Assembly (NCBI GenBank): GCA_934778215.1
Contig: CAKVOE010000001.1
Location: 62,001 to 126,000 of the forward strand
Reading direction: 5' to 3'
DNA length: 64,000 nucleotides
Origin: an uncultured Clostridia bacterium
GTDB lineage: Bacteria > Bacillota > Clostridia > Christensenellales > UBA1242
A program made the translations under genes and the position numbers. This document shows, piece after piece, positions 34,344 through 42,171 of the stretch. The notes below the pieces were generated by a model, which saw nothing but the letters and a program-made list of their open reading frames with translations, ran no database searches and was not told where the DNA came from. The number at the start of each line of letters is the position of its first letter. Within the stretch, counting starts at the first letter, position 1.

Positions 34344-35213
34344 ATGGGGTGGAGAACTGTTGTATTAACTAATCCTTGCAGACTAAATTATAAAAATAAT
34401 TTTTTAGTGATCAGGACAGATGAGTTAAAGATGATTCATTTGTCCGAAATAAGCACAGTAATGCTAGAAAACAGCCAAATTTCTCTATCCAACTATTTGT
34501 TAAATGAATTAGTAAAAAACAAAATTCAAATAATTTTTTGTGACGAAAGGCATAACCCAACAGCAGAGGTTATGCCTTTTTATGCTAGTTTTAATAGTCC
34601 TAAAAAAATTATGCAACAAACTAGGTGGAGTGAAGAAAGAAAAAAACAACTAAACACTTATATTATTAGAAACAAAATTGAAAATCAACGAAAATTTTTG
34701 CACTTGCACCAAAAAGAAGAACATATTATGTTAGAGGGTTACCTTAACGAGTTAGAATTTGATGATGCAACAAATAGGGAAGGTCATTCTGCCAAAGTAT
34801 ATTTTAATGCACTTTTTGAAAAAAGTTTTACAAGAGATGATGAAAGCAATATAAATGCAATGTTAGATTATGGCTATACGATTTTGTTGTCGTGCTTTAA
34901 TAGGACGGTTGTGGGGCTGGGGTATTTGACACAATTAGGAATAAATCATAAAAATGAGTTTAATGAATTTAATTTTTCTTGCGACTTAATTGAGCCTTTT
35001 AGGGTTTTGGTTGATGAATTTGCATATCAAAATATGGGCGATATTTTAGATAAAGAAAACAAACACAGAATAGTCGATATACTAAACGAAAAAAAATATT
35101 ATGAAGGAAAAGAGCAATATATTACCAATATAGTAAAACGCTTTGTAGAAAACTGTGTAGCGTTTTTAAATGGTGCAACAGATGAATATATTGCGTTTGA
35201 TTATGAGTTATAG
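34344..35213 (+). CDS. cas1: CRISPR-associated integrase Cas1
   Basis: 289 residues, type II size. Cas1 with Cas2 inserts new spacers at the leader end. Metal ligands: Glu in NREGHSAKVYF (about 149), His in LGINHKNEFNEF (about 206) and Glu in CDLIEPFRVLVDE (about 221). The N-terminal beta domain starts MGWRTVVLTNPCRLNYKNN. AAAGGAT precedes the ATG, 14 bases after the cas9 stop. Overlaps cas2 by 11 bases. Confidence 0.97.
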   Translation: MGWRTVVLTNPCRLNYKNNFLVIRTDELKMIHLSEISTVMLENSQISLSNYLLNELVKNKIQIIFCDERHNPTAEVMPFYASFNSPKKIMQQTRWSEERKKQLNTYIIRNKIENQRKFLHLHQKEEHIMLEGYLNELEFDDATNREGHSAKVYFNALFEKSFTRDDESNINAMLDYGYTILLSCFNRTVVGLGYLTQLGINHKNEFNEFNFSCDLIEPFRVLVDEFAYQNMGDILDKENKHRIVDILNEKKYYEGKEQYITNIVKRFVENCVAFLNGATDEYIAFDYEL

Positions 35214-35523
35214 ATTTATGAGATTAATTGTTATGTTTGATTTGCCTGTTACAAGGCCAAATTTACTTAAAGAATATACGGCATTTAGAAAGTTTTTGAT
35301 AAAAGAAGGTTTTATTATGATGCAAGAGTCGGTGTACACAAAACTTCTTTTAAATGCGACTAATTTAGAGTTGTTATACACAAAGATAGATAAAAACAAG
35401 CCTAGCAGTGGCATTGTGCAGTTATTGCAAGTTACAGAAAAGCAATATGCCAGCATAAAATATTTGGTTGGCAAAAAGCAACAGACTATAGAAGAAAGTG
35501 ATAAAAGGTTGGTGATATTTTGA
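35203..35523 (+). CDS. cas2: CRISPR-associated protein Cas2
   Basis: 106 residues from the ATG at 35203 (MSYRFMRLIVMFDLPV), which aligns with the start of streptococcal Cas2. The ferredoxin-like fold carries the conserved Asp in MFDLPV. Further landmarks are FLIKEGFIMMQESVYTKLL and LLQVTEKQYA. Forms the core dimer of the Cas1-Cas2 integrase. Overlaps cas1 and csn2, indicating tight coupling. Confidence 0.96.
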   Translation: MSYRFMRLIVMFDLPVTRPNLLKEYTAFRKFLIKEGFIMMQESVYTKLLLNATNLELLYTKIDKNKPSSGIVQLLQVTEKQYASIKYLVGKKQQTIEESDKRLVIF

Positions 35524-36203
35524 ATATAAAAATTTTTGGTTTAGAAAATGAACTGCCAATAGGGTTGGGTGTAAATTGTTTAAGTATTGAGAATAAGGAT
35601 TTTTATAAAAAATTTGTATATCAATTATTAAATGATGAGGCAGAAGGAAATTTTTGTTTGGTAGATGATGGTATAATGGTTGAGGACGTTTACAAAAATT
35701 TTGAAATAATTTTAAACCCTTATAATATAAAACTTGATGACAAAAAGCTCGTAAATGCTTTTTATAAAGAGCTTTCTGCGCAAATAATTAGCGATGATGA
35801 ATTATATAGTAAAATAGTCGCAAAGGTGGGGGAGTTGCAAAAATTGCTTGAAGATATGGAGTCTGATTTAGACTTTGAAATTGAAGCGAATGAAAATATT
35901 TCTGACATTTTAAAATATTTTAATGTTGCAATAAAAAAAGAGGGTAATAGTCTTTTAGAAAATTTGTATCAATATATTGATTTGTATTCTAGATGGCTAA
36001 AAGGTAATATGCTTTTATTTTTTAATTGTTTAGAATTGTTTGGCGTAGAAGAGATTAAAGAGTTAAATAAGTATGCAAAATATCATAATATGTTTATGTT
36101 GTTTATAGAAAGAGAGTCTTGCCAATGTGATGATATTAATTGCTTAAATATTTTTGAAGACTTTTCTGATTCTCTTGCGTTAAGCAAAAGTGGTGTGATA
36201 TAA
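35520..36203 (+). CDS. csn2: CRISPR-associated protein Csn2 (type II-A adaptation)
   Basis: 227 residues beginning with a TTG codon that overlaps the cas2 stop (TTGA). Csn2 forms a tetrameric ring on DNA ends and is needed for spacer acquisition in type II-A systems. The N-terminal MNIKIFGLENELPIGLGVNCL, the central DLDFEIEANENISDILKYFNV and WLKGNMLLFFNCLELFGVEEI match the order of streptococcal Csn2. Its presence defines the subtype as II-A. The array promoter lies inside its 3' end. Confidence 0.92.
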   Translation: MNIKIFGLENELPIGLGVNCLSIENKDFYKKFVYQLLNDEAEGNFCLVDDGIMVEDVYKNFEIILNPYNIKLDDKKLVNAFYKELSAQIISDDELYSKIVAKVGELQKLLEDMESDLDFEIEANENISDILKYFNVAIKKEGNSLLENLYQYIDLYSRWLKGNMLLFFNCLELFGVEEIKELNKYAKYHNMFMLFIERESCQCDDINCLNIFEDFSDSLALSKSGVI

Positions 36204-36204
36204 T
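36175..36204 (+). promoter_or_regulatory. Pre-crRNA promoter at the 3' end of csn2
   Basis: TTGCGT (36175-36180), 18-base spacer, extended TGA-TATAAT (-10 at 36199-36204). Transcription should start near 36211, about 55 bases before the first repeat. Confidence 0.65.
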
Positions 36205-36266
36205 ATAAGTAATATTACATGTACCATAAAATATAGCAAGTGTAGTGGCTTGTGCACTAATTTGAG
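36205..36266 (+). promoter_or_regulatory. CRISPR leader with ATTTGAG anchoring sequence
   Basis: The leader ends in ATTTGAG (36260-36266) directly against repeat 1. ATTTGAG is the leader-anchoring sequence that fixes the integration site in one group of type II-A arrays. It also contains the palindrome GTAATATTAC (36209-36218) and an inverted pair TAGTG (36243-36247)/CACTA (36255-36259). Confidence 0.85.
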
Positions 36267-37033
36267 GTTTTAGATTAGTGTAATATTAAATGGTATTAAA
36301 ACCTAAAAATTTTGATAAAATGCTCATAAATCGTTTTAGATTAGTGTAATATTAAATGGTATTAAAACACCAGTATCAAAGTAAACCACTTCGTCTAAGT
36401 TTTAGATTAGTGTAATATTAAATGGTATTAAAACATATATATATATATATATATATTAATAATGTTCACAGTTTTAGATTAGTGTAATATTAAATGGTAT
36501 TAAAACTAAATTCCTCGTTTTTTACTATTTCCTCAAGTTTTAGATTAGTGTAATATTAAATGGTATTAAAACAGAGTGCGAAATTCGGGCATATATGCAC
36601 CAGTTTTAGATTAGTGTAATATTAAATGGTATTAAAACTCTGATAAATAAAACAAAAAGAGCGGGAGCGTTTTAGATTAGTGTAATATTAAATGGTATTA
36701 AAACACGAATTTGTAGAAATTGGGCAATGGTTCAGTTTTAGATTAGTGTAATATTAAATGGTATTAAAACTGAGTATATATTTACCAAGGGTAAGTATGC
36801 GTTTTAGATTAGTGTAATATTAAATGGTATTAAAACATGAGGCGAACCTCAAACAAGATAGCAGACGTTTTAGATTAGTGTAATATTAAATGGTATTAAA
36901 ACAAACAAAGACTTACCATAGCATATTCTTATGTTTTAGATTAGTGTAATATTAAATGGTATTAAAACGTGTTTGTGTTTGGGCTTTAGCTTTAGCAGGT
37001 TTTAGATTAGTGTAATATAAATGGTATTAAAGC
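36267..37033 (+). CRISPR. CRISPR array, 12 repeats and 11 spacers
   Basis: Repeats are 36 bases (GTTTTAGATTAGTGTAATAT followed by TAAATGGTATTAAAAC), the first at 36267-36302. Repeat starts are 36267, 36333, 36399, 36471, 36537, 36603, 36669, 36735, 36801, 36867, 36933 and 36999. Repeats 1-11 are identical. The last (36999-37033) is 35 bases with one T deleted and AAAAC changed to AAAGC, marking the old end. Spacers are 30 bases except spacer 3 (36435-36470, 36 bases), which starts with a long AT dinucleotide run. By eye no spacer matches elsewhere in the window. Confidence 0.99.
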
Positions 37034-37088
37034 GGATTGAGGGAGAGAGAATTTTTAATAGATTTATAAATTAAGTTGGTGGAAATAG

Positions 37089-37112
37089 GAGTGAAATATT
37101 CGCTCTTTTTTT
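37089..37112 (+). terminator. Terminator downstream of the CRISPR array
   Basis: GAGTGA and TCGCTC (one G-T pair) around AATAT, followed by seven T residues. A short stem, 56 bases after the last repeat. Confidence 0.65.
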
Positions 37113-37433
37113 GTAGCGATTTTTTACTGGGTAAAATAAAATTAATTTTGATAAAAGTGTATTTTCAATATTTAGACGTTTAAAAAATGGTCGAAAAATT
37201 TAAAAAATTTTTTGTATAAAGATTAGGCAAATAGTGGACTAATTTTCAAATTTTACTGTTAAATAAAATGTGAATAGCAAAAATCGGGCTAAAATTTTGG
37301 GTTTTTTGGCCTATGAGGGGCTGATTGATAAAATACTTGTCTTGCAAAATGTGTCTTGTGGTGAGGCTAGAACAAGTTGTTGTTTTGAAGGAAGAATTGG
37401 TGTGTTTGCGATTTAAAATACACTAGAAAATGC
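37113..37433. other. AT-rich intergenic stretch with no recognised content
   Basis: No ORF with a plausible start, no CRISPR-like repeat and no RNA motif recognised between the array terminator and the promoter of the PHP gene. Confidence 0.6.
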
Positions 37434-37462
37434 TTTACAAAAATAGATTGATAGCGTAAAAT
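37434..37462 (+). promoter_or_regulatory. Promoter of the PHP phosphoesterase gene
   Basis: TTTACA (37434-37439), 17-base spacer, TAAAAT (37457-37462). Confidence 0.55.
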
Positions 37463-37517
37463 TAATATTGTAAAAAATTTAATTTGCAAAAATTTTAAGT
37501 TAGGAGATGCACAAATT

Positions 37518-38342
37518 ATGAAACTGAGTGATGTAGATTTGCATATTCATACCGATTGTTCTGACGGGCAATATTCGGTTGATGAGGTATTAACAAAGGC
37601 GAAAGAAAAGGATTTGAAAGTTATAGGTATAGTAGACCACGACACTATTAAGCATTTTGATGCGTTAACAAAAAGTAAGGTTGCGTTAGAAATGTTACAG
37701 GCGGGTTATCAGATTTTTGCAGGGGTTGAATTTTCTTGCAAGATAGGAAGCATTGTTATGCATCTAATTGCTTATAGTATCAATCATAAAGATGAAAAAA
37801 TAATAAATCTAATAAAACAGGCGGACGAACTTAGGCTAAAAAAGATTGATTGCTATTTGGAACAATTGGATCAATTTGGAGTTAAGTTAACTGAGGAGCA
37901 AATTGAAGCCTTAAAATCTAAAAGCAATGTTGGCAGAGTCGATATAGCAAAATGTTTGGTAGATAACAAAGTCGTTGCCAGTGTAAGCGAGGCTTTTGAT
38001 AAGTTGTTGATGAAAAATAAAAGTGCTAATGCGTATAAGTTAGACGCAAGAACAGTGATTGATGCAGTTCGTGCTGATGGTGGGCTGGTTGTTATTGCAC
38101 ACCCTTATCAGATTATGGAAGAGAACAATTTAACGAGCGAGCAAACAATGCAAGTTTGGAAAACATTGGTGGAACTAGGTGCAACAGGAATGGAATGTTA
38201 CTATTCTTTGTATAACTTAGAAACTATAACAAAATTAATCACATTTGCTGAAAGTTGCGGTCTTACCGTTACAATGGGAAGTGATTTTCACGGCGAAAAA
38301 ATTAAGCCTAATATTGCTATTGGTCAAATTATGTTAAAATAG
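37518..38342 (+). CDS. PHP-domain phosphoesterase (RNase AM/TrpH type)
   Basis: 274 residues. Members of this group remove phosphate from nucleoside 3',5'-bisphosphates or trim RNA 5' ends, using three metals. Ligands are visible in order: DLHIHTDCSDG (7-17), GIVDHDT (about 38-44), GVEFS (about 70), VIAHPYQ (about 192) and the final GSDFHGEK (about 255). AGGAG precedes the ATG. Monocistronic, after the CRISPR locus but not obviously linked to it. The exact substrate is inferred from the family. Confidence 0.88.
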   Translation: MKLSDVDLHIHTDCSDGQYSVDEVLTKAKEKDLKVIGIVDHDTIKHFDALTKSKVALEMLQAGYQIFAGVEFSCKIGSIVMHLIAYSINHKDEKIINLIKQADELRLKKIDCYLEQLDQFGVKLTEEQIEALKSKSNVGRVDIAKCLVDNKVVASVSEAFDKLLMKNKSANAYKLDARTVIDAVRADGGLVVIAHPYQIMEENNLTSEQTMQVWKTLVELGATGMECYYSLYNLETITKLITFAESCGLTVTMGSDFHGEKIKPNIAIGQIMLK

Positions 38343-38459
38343 CAAATTTATTTTGAGAAACTTTATAAATATGATACATTAAATGTGGTAGTTTAAAAGT
38401 GGTAAAATGCATTAAATACAAAAACTATCAAAAATTTAATCTTTCTAAAAGGAGAAATT

Positions 38460-39362
38460 ATGGAACTTGTAATTATGGCTGCCGGAATGGGTAGCAGATT
38501 CGGTGGCTTAAAGCAGATTGAACCAATAAATGATGACAATGAATTTATAATTGATTACTCTATTTATGATGCGATAAAAGCAGGGTTTGACAAAATAGTA
38601 TTTGTAATTAAAGAAGAAAACTATGACTTATTTAGAGAAACGGTTGGAAAGCGTGTAGAAAAACAAATTTGTGTAGAATATGTTTTTCAAAAACTAAATG
38701 ACCTACCAACTGGGTTTAGTGTTCCAGAGGGTCGAGAAAAACCTTGGGGTACAGCACAAGCAATTCTATGTTGTAGGCATGCTGTACATAACAACTTTGC
38801 AATTATAAACGCAGATGATTTTTATGGTAGAGATGCTTTTGTTGTTATGGCAAACTACTTAAAAAGTGTTAAAGATGATAAGTCTTTTGCGCTTGCTGGT
38901 TACAGAGTAGAAAATACTCTAACCGAAAATGGCGCCGTAAAGCGTGGGGTTTGCACAGAAAAAAATGGATATTTAGAGTCTATTATAGAAAGCAGTATTG
39001 AAAAGGTTGGAAACAAAATTGTTGCCAGTCCATTAAATGGAAGTCCTGCATTTGAAGTTGATGGCTCTCAACCTGTTAGTATGAATATGTTTGGTTTTTC
39101 GCCAATGATTTTTAACTATTTAGAAAAGAGATTCGTTCAATTTATGATGGGCGAGGTGGCAAAAAATCCACTTAAATGTGAATATTTAATACCTGACGTT
39201 GTTGGCGAAATTGTAAGTCACGATATTGCAACTGTAAAGATATTAGATACTACTGCGGTTTGGCATGGCGTAACCTATAAAGAAGATAAGGAAGAGGTTG
39301 TAAATTCTATTGCATCGCTTGTAAAAAGTGGGGAATATCCAAAGCATTTGTGGACTAAGTAA
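38460..39362 (+). CDS. Sugar-phosphate nucleotidyltransferase family protein
   Basis: 300 residues. N-terminal signature IMAAGMGSRFGGLKQIEPI is the NTP-transferase loop (GxGxR). NADDFYGRDA (about 118) carries the metal-binding Asp, and PWGTAQAIL is the base-contact region. These enzymes join NTP to a sugar or choline phosphate. The partner biosynthetic genes are not nearby, so the substrate is open. AAGGAG precedes the ATG. Confidence 0.87.
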   Translation: MELVIMAAGMGSRFGGLKQIEPINDDNEFIIDYSIYDAIKAGFDKIVFVIKEENYDLFRETVGKRVEKQICVEYVFQKLNDLPTGFSVPEGREKPWGTAQAILCCRHAVHNNFAIINADDFYGRDAFVVMANYLKSVKDDKSFALAGYRVENTLTENGAVKRGVCTEKNGYLESIIESSIEKVGNKIVASPLNGSPAFEVDGSQPVSMNMFGFSPMIFNYLEKRFVQFMMGEVAKNPLKCEYLIPDVVGEIVSHDIATVKILDTTAVWHGVTYKEDKEEVVNSIASLVKSGEYPKHLWTK

Positions 39363-39404
39363 TTTTAGGGCAATTAAAATAATTAAAAAAGTGGTTTAAA
39401 ATAG

Positions 39405-39439
39405 TTGCATTTTGTCAACTATGTATAGTAAAATATAAT
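39405..39439 (+). promoter_or_regulatory. Promoter region of spoVG
   Basis: Two overlapping candidates: TTGCAT (39405-39410) N18 TAAAAT (39429-39434), and TTGTCA (39412-39417) N16 TATAAT (39434-39439). Confidence 0.55.
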
Positions 39440-39483
39440 TACCAAACAATGATTTGGATACTAAAAGCAAAGAGGTAAAAAAC

Positions 39484-39750
39484 ATGAAAATTTCTGACGT
39501 AAGAATTCGCATGGTGAAGAGCGAAACAAGCAAAATCAAGGCATCTGCTTCAATTACTATTGATGAATGTTTTGTTGTACATGACATCAAGGTTATTGAC
39601 GGCAATGAAGGTTACTTTATTGCAATGCCAAGCAGAAAGACTCCAGATGGAGAATTTAAGGATATCGTTCATCCACTAAACACCGAAACTCGTGAAATGA
39701 TCAAGGAAGTTGTTCTAAAAGCATTCAATGAAGCAAAAGACGCTGAATAG
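39484..39750 (+). CDS. spoVG: Septation/RNA-binding regulator SpoVG
   Basis: 88 residues from the ATG at 39484 (MKISDVRIRMV) with AGAGG upstream; the family begins MxITDVRxR. SpoVG is a small nucleic-acid-binding protein that affects sporulation septation, capsule and other processes. The core FIAMPSRKTPDGEFKDIVHPL is well conserved. Followed by its own terminator. Confidence 0.96.
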   Translation: MKISDVRIRMVKSETSKIKASASITIDECFVVHDIKVIDGNEGYFIAMPSRKTPDGEFKDIVHPLNTETREMIKEVVLKAFNEAKDAE

Positions 39751-39802
39751 TAACCATTAAATATAAATTTAATTGTGCTAGATTTATTTCAATAAGTGTT
39801 TT

Positions 39803-39838
39803 AAGTTCACTACATTTTTATGTGGTGAACTTTTATTT
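39803..39838 (+). terminator. Terminator of spoVG
   Basis: AAGTTCACTACAT and ATGTGGTGAACTT form a 13-bp stem (one G-T pair), then TTATTT. Confidence 0.88.
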
Positions 39839-39862
39839 AGTTTGAGTTTTTTATATTTTCAC

Positions 39863-39891
39863 TTGACAACGAGGTTGTTTTAATATATAAT
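39863..39891 (+). promoter_or_regulatory. Promoter of rpmE
   Basis: TTGACA (39863-39868), 17-base spacer, TATAAT (39886-39891): full consensus. A small palindrome TTCGTTAAAACGAA follows in the leader. Confidence 0.9.
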
Positions 39892-39932
39892 TTACTTCGT
39901 TAAAACGAACTTGCAAACAGAAGGAGAGAATT

Positions 39933-40142
39933 ATGAAAGAGAATACACATCCAGATTATCATGAAGTTTCTGTTGAATGTGCCTGCGGTAATAAGTTTAC
40001 TACTCGTAGCACAAAAAATGGAGATTTAATCAAGTTAGAAATCTGCAACAAGTGTCACCCATTCTTTACTGGTACTCAGAAGTTAGTTGATAGTGGCGGA
40101 AGAGTAGACAGATTTAATAAAAGATACGGCAACAACAAGTAG
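39933..40142 (+). CDS. rpmE: 50S ribosomal protein L31 (zinc-binding form)
   Basis: 69 residues. Zinc-type L31 with four Cys: CACGN (16-20) and EICNKCHPFFTGTQK (36-50). The tail GGRVDRFNKRYG is the bridge segment toward the small subunit. AAGGAGAG precedes the ATG. Confidence 0.97.
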   Translation: MKENTHPDYHEVSVECACGNKFTTRSTKNGDLIKLEICNKCHPFFTGTQKLVDSGGRVDRFNKRYGNNK

Positions 40143-40154
40143 CGAATTTTTAAA

Positions 40155-40190
40155 ATGTAAGTGCAGTAATATTGTACTTACATTGTTTTT
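40155..40190 (+). terminator. Terminator of rpmE
   Basis: ATGTAAGT and ACTTACAT form an 8-bp stem with a 13-base partly paired loop, then TGTTTTT. Confidence 0.78.
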
Positions 40191-40234
40191 ATTGCGGGGT
40201 AACCAAAGGTTTTTTTGGTATCTCGCAATTTTTG
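40191..40234 (+). terminator. Second hairpin with T-run before prmC
   Basis: ATTGCG...GTAACC pairs imperfectly with GGTATC...CGCAAT around a T-rich loop, followed by TTTTTG. It could be a second terminator or a structured leader of prmC. Confidence 0.45.
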
Positions 40235-40251
40235 TTAAAAGGGGTACTGTC

Positions 40252-41073
40252 ATGAACACAAGAGAGTTAAAAATCCTTTTAAAGCAAATGGATTCTAATA
40301 ATATTGTTGATGATTCGGATATAGATTGGATAATTGTTGAAAGCACGGGTGTTAAAAGGTCTAGTATTATACTCGGGCAAGAAGTGTCGGCGTGCTGTGC
40401 TGACCACGCAAAGAATATTATGAAAAAAAGACTTTTTGGTATGCCGTTAGCGTATTGCGTTGGACATCAAAATTTTTATGGCAGAGAGTTTTTTGTAAAT
40501 AGTCAAACTCTGATTCCAAGATGTGAAACCGAAATATTGGTAAATGTTATTTTAAAAAATGTAAAAAGTGGAAAAGGGTTAGATATAGGAACGGGTTCAG
40601 GAGTTATACCTATTGCATTAAGTCTTGAAAATCCACAAATTGATATGACGGCAATAGATATTAGTGCAGGTGCTTTACAGGTGGCGAAAAAAAATGCGAA
40701 AGCACAAAAAGCGTCGGTAAGATTTATTAAAAGCAATTTGTTTTCAAACCTAAAAAGTGAAGATTGCCGTTATGATTTTATTGTATCTAATCCGCCATAT
40801 ATAAAAACTGATGATATACCAGATTTGGACGCTGTGGTAAAAAACTATGAACCACTCTTGGCATTAGACGGTGGCGTTGATGGGTTGGATTTTTATAAAA
40901 AGATAATTAAAGAAAGCCCAAACTATTTAAACGAAAAAGGCAAGATATTTTTTGAACTAGGAATTGATGAGTGCGAAGAAGTAAAAAAATTGCTAAGCGA
41001 AAAGTTTGATGATATTAATATTGAAAAAGATTTAAATAATGTGGCAAGAATTATATATGCCACTAAAAAGTGA
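40252..41073 (+). CDS. prmC: Release factor glutamine methyltransferase PrmC
   Basis: 273 residues from the ATG at 40252; AAAGGGG lies upstream, and earlier in-frame starts fall in the hairpin. Methylates the Gln of the GGQ motif in release factors. N-terminal helical domain, then QNFYGREFFVNSQTLIPRCETE, SAM motif LDIGTGSGVIPIALS and catalytic FIVSNPPYI. It immediately precedes its substrate gene prfA (seven bases). Confidence 0.95.
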   Translation: MNTRELKILLKQMDSNNIVDDSDIDWIIVESTGVKRSSIILGQEVSACCADHAKNIMKKRLFGMPLAYCVGHQNFYGREFFVNSQTLIPRCETEILVNVILKNVKSGKGLDIGTGSGVIPIALSLENPQIDMTAIDISAGALQVAKKNAKAQKASVRFIKSNLFSNLKSEDCRYDFIVSNPPYIKTDDIPDLDAVVKNYEPLLALDGGVDGLDFYKKIIKESPNYLNEKGKIFFELGIDECEEVKKLLSEKFDDINIEKDLNNVARIIYATKK

Positions 41074-41080
41074 GGAAAAT

Positions 41081-42157
41081 ATGATAGAAAAGTTAAAGGA
41101 AATGAAGTTAAAGTTTTTAGAACTTACAGCACTTATTGGTGATCCGGCTGTAATTGCAGATATGGATAGGTGGAAGACTCTTTGCAAAGAGCATGCAGAT
41201 ATGGAAGACATTATGGCAAAGTATGACGAATATTTAAAAACCGAAAGCGATATAACCAGTGCCGAAGAACTAAAAAAGACAGAAACTGATAGTGAAATGA
41301 TTAAACTTGCCAACGAAGAAATAAGCGAAAAAAAACACAAGCTTACAGAAATTGAAGAGGAGTTAAAAATTTTACTCCTTCCAAAAGATGAAAATGATGA
41401 AAAGAACGTAATTGTTGAAATTCGTGCTGGCGCCGGAGGAGATGAAGCGGGACTATTTGGTATGGAACTTAAAAGAATGTATACTCTTTGGGCTGAAAAG
41501 CACAGATTTTCTGTTGAAGAGATTGATGGAAATTATACAGATGCTGGCGGTGTTAAAGAGTGTACCTTTATGATTAATGGTAAAAATGTGTATAGTTTAA
41601 TGAAGTTTGAAAGTGGCGTGCATAGAGTGCAAAGAGTTCCTGTTACAGAAAGTCAGGGCAGGGTTCACACATCAACGGCAACGGTTGCAGTTTTACCAGA
41701 GCAAACCGAAGTTAATATAGATATTAATGAAAAGGATTTGGATATAGATATTTATAGAAGTGGTGGAGCAGGCGGTCAGCACGTAAATAAAACAGAAAGT
41801 GCAATAAGAATAACTCACAAGCCAACCGGCATAGTTGTTACCTGCCAAGATGAAAGGTCGCAAATTAAGAATCGAGAAAAAGCGATGAATGTTTTAAAAA
41901 GCAAGTTGTATGATTACTATAAGTCACAAGCCGATGCAGAATATGCCGATCGCAGGCGTGGTCAAATAGGTGGTGGAGAAAGATGTGAAAAAATTAGAAC
42001 ATACAACTTCCCACAAAATAGGGTGACCGACCACAGAATAAATTACACCATTTATTCGTTAGACAATTTTATGAATGGAGATATAGATGATATGATTTCT
42101 GCACTCGAACTTGCAGAAAGACAAAGGCTTTTAATGAGCAAAAATTATTCTTATTAA
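41081..42157 (+). CDS. prfA: Peptide chain release factor 1
   Basis: 358 residues from the ATG at 41081 with GAGG upstream. Recognises UAA and UAG. The PxT anticodon tripeptide is in RVQRVPVTESQGRVHT and the catalytic GGQ is in GGAGGQHVNKTESA. Modified by the preceding PrmC. The downstream uvrC begins 14 bases later. Confidence 0.97.
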   Translation: MIEKLKEMKLKFLELTALIGDPAVIADMDRWKTLCKEHADMEDIMAKYDEYLKTESDITSAEELKKTETDSEMIKLANEEISEKKHKLTEIEEELKILLLPKDENDEKNVIVEIRAGAGGDEAGLFGMELKRMYTLWAEKHRFSVEEIDGNYTDAGGVKECTFMINGKNVYSLMKFESGVHRVQRVPVTESQGRVHTSTATVAVLPEQTEVNIDINEKDLDIDIYRSGGAGGQHVNKTESAIRITHKPTGIVVTCQDERSQIKNREKAMNVLKSKLYDYYKSQADAEYADRRRGQIGGGERCEKIRTYNFPQNRVTDHRINYTIYSLDNFMNGDIDDMISALELAERQRLLMSKNYSY

Positions 42158-42171
42158 AATTAGGTGATGTA

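Noticed and set aside
36267..37033. Self-targeting spacers
   Set aside because: Reading the 11 spacers against the window by eye gave no match; a computed search of the whole genome would be needed to exclude it.
29607..37517. Mobile element or prophage carrying the CRISPR locus
   Set aside because: No integrase, transposase, tRNA, or flanking direct repeat was seen around the locus; base composition looks like the neighbours.
40155..40234. Riboswitch upstream of prmC
   Set aside because: The two hairpins with T-runs fit terminators of rpmE; no known aptamer motif recognised.
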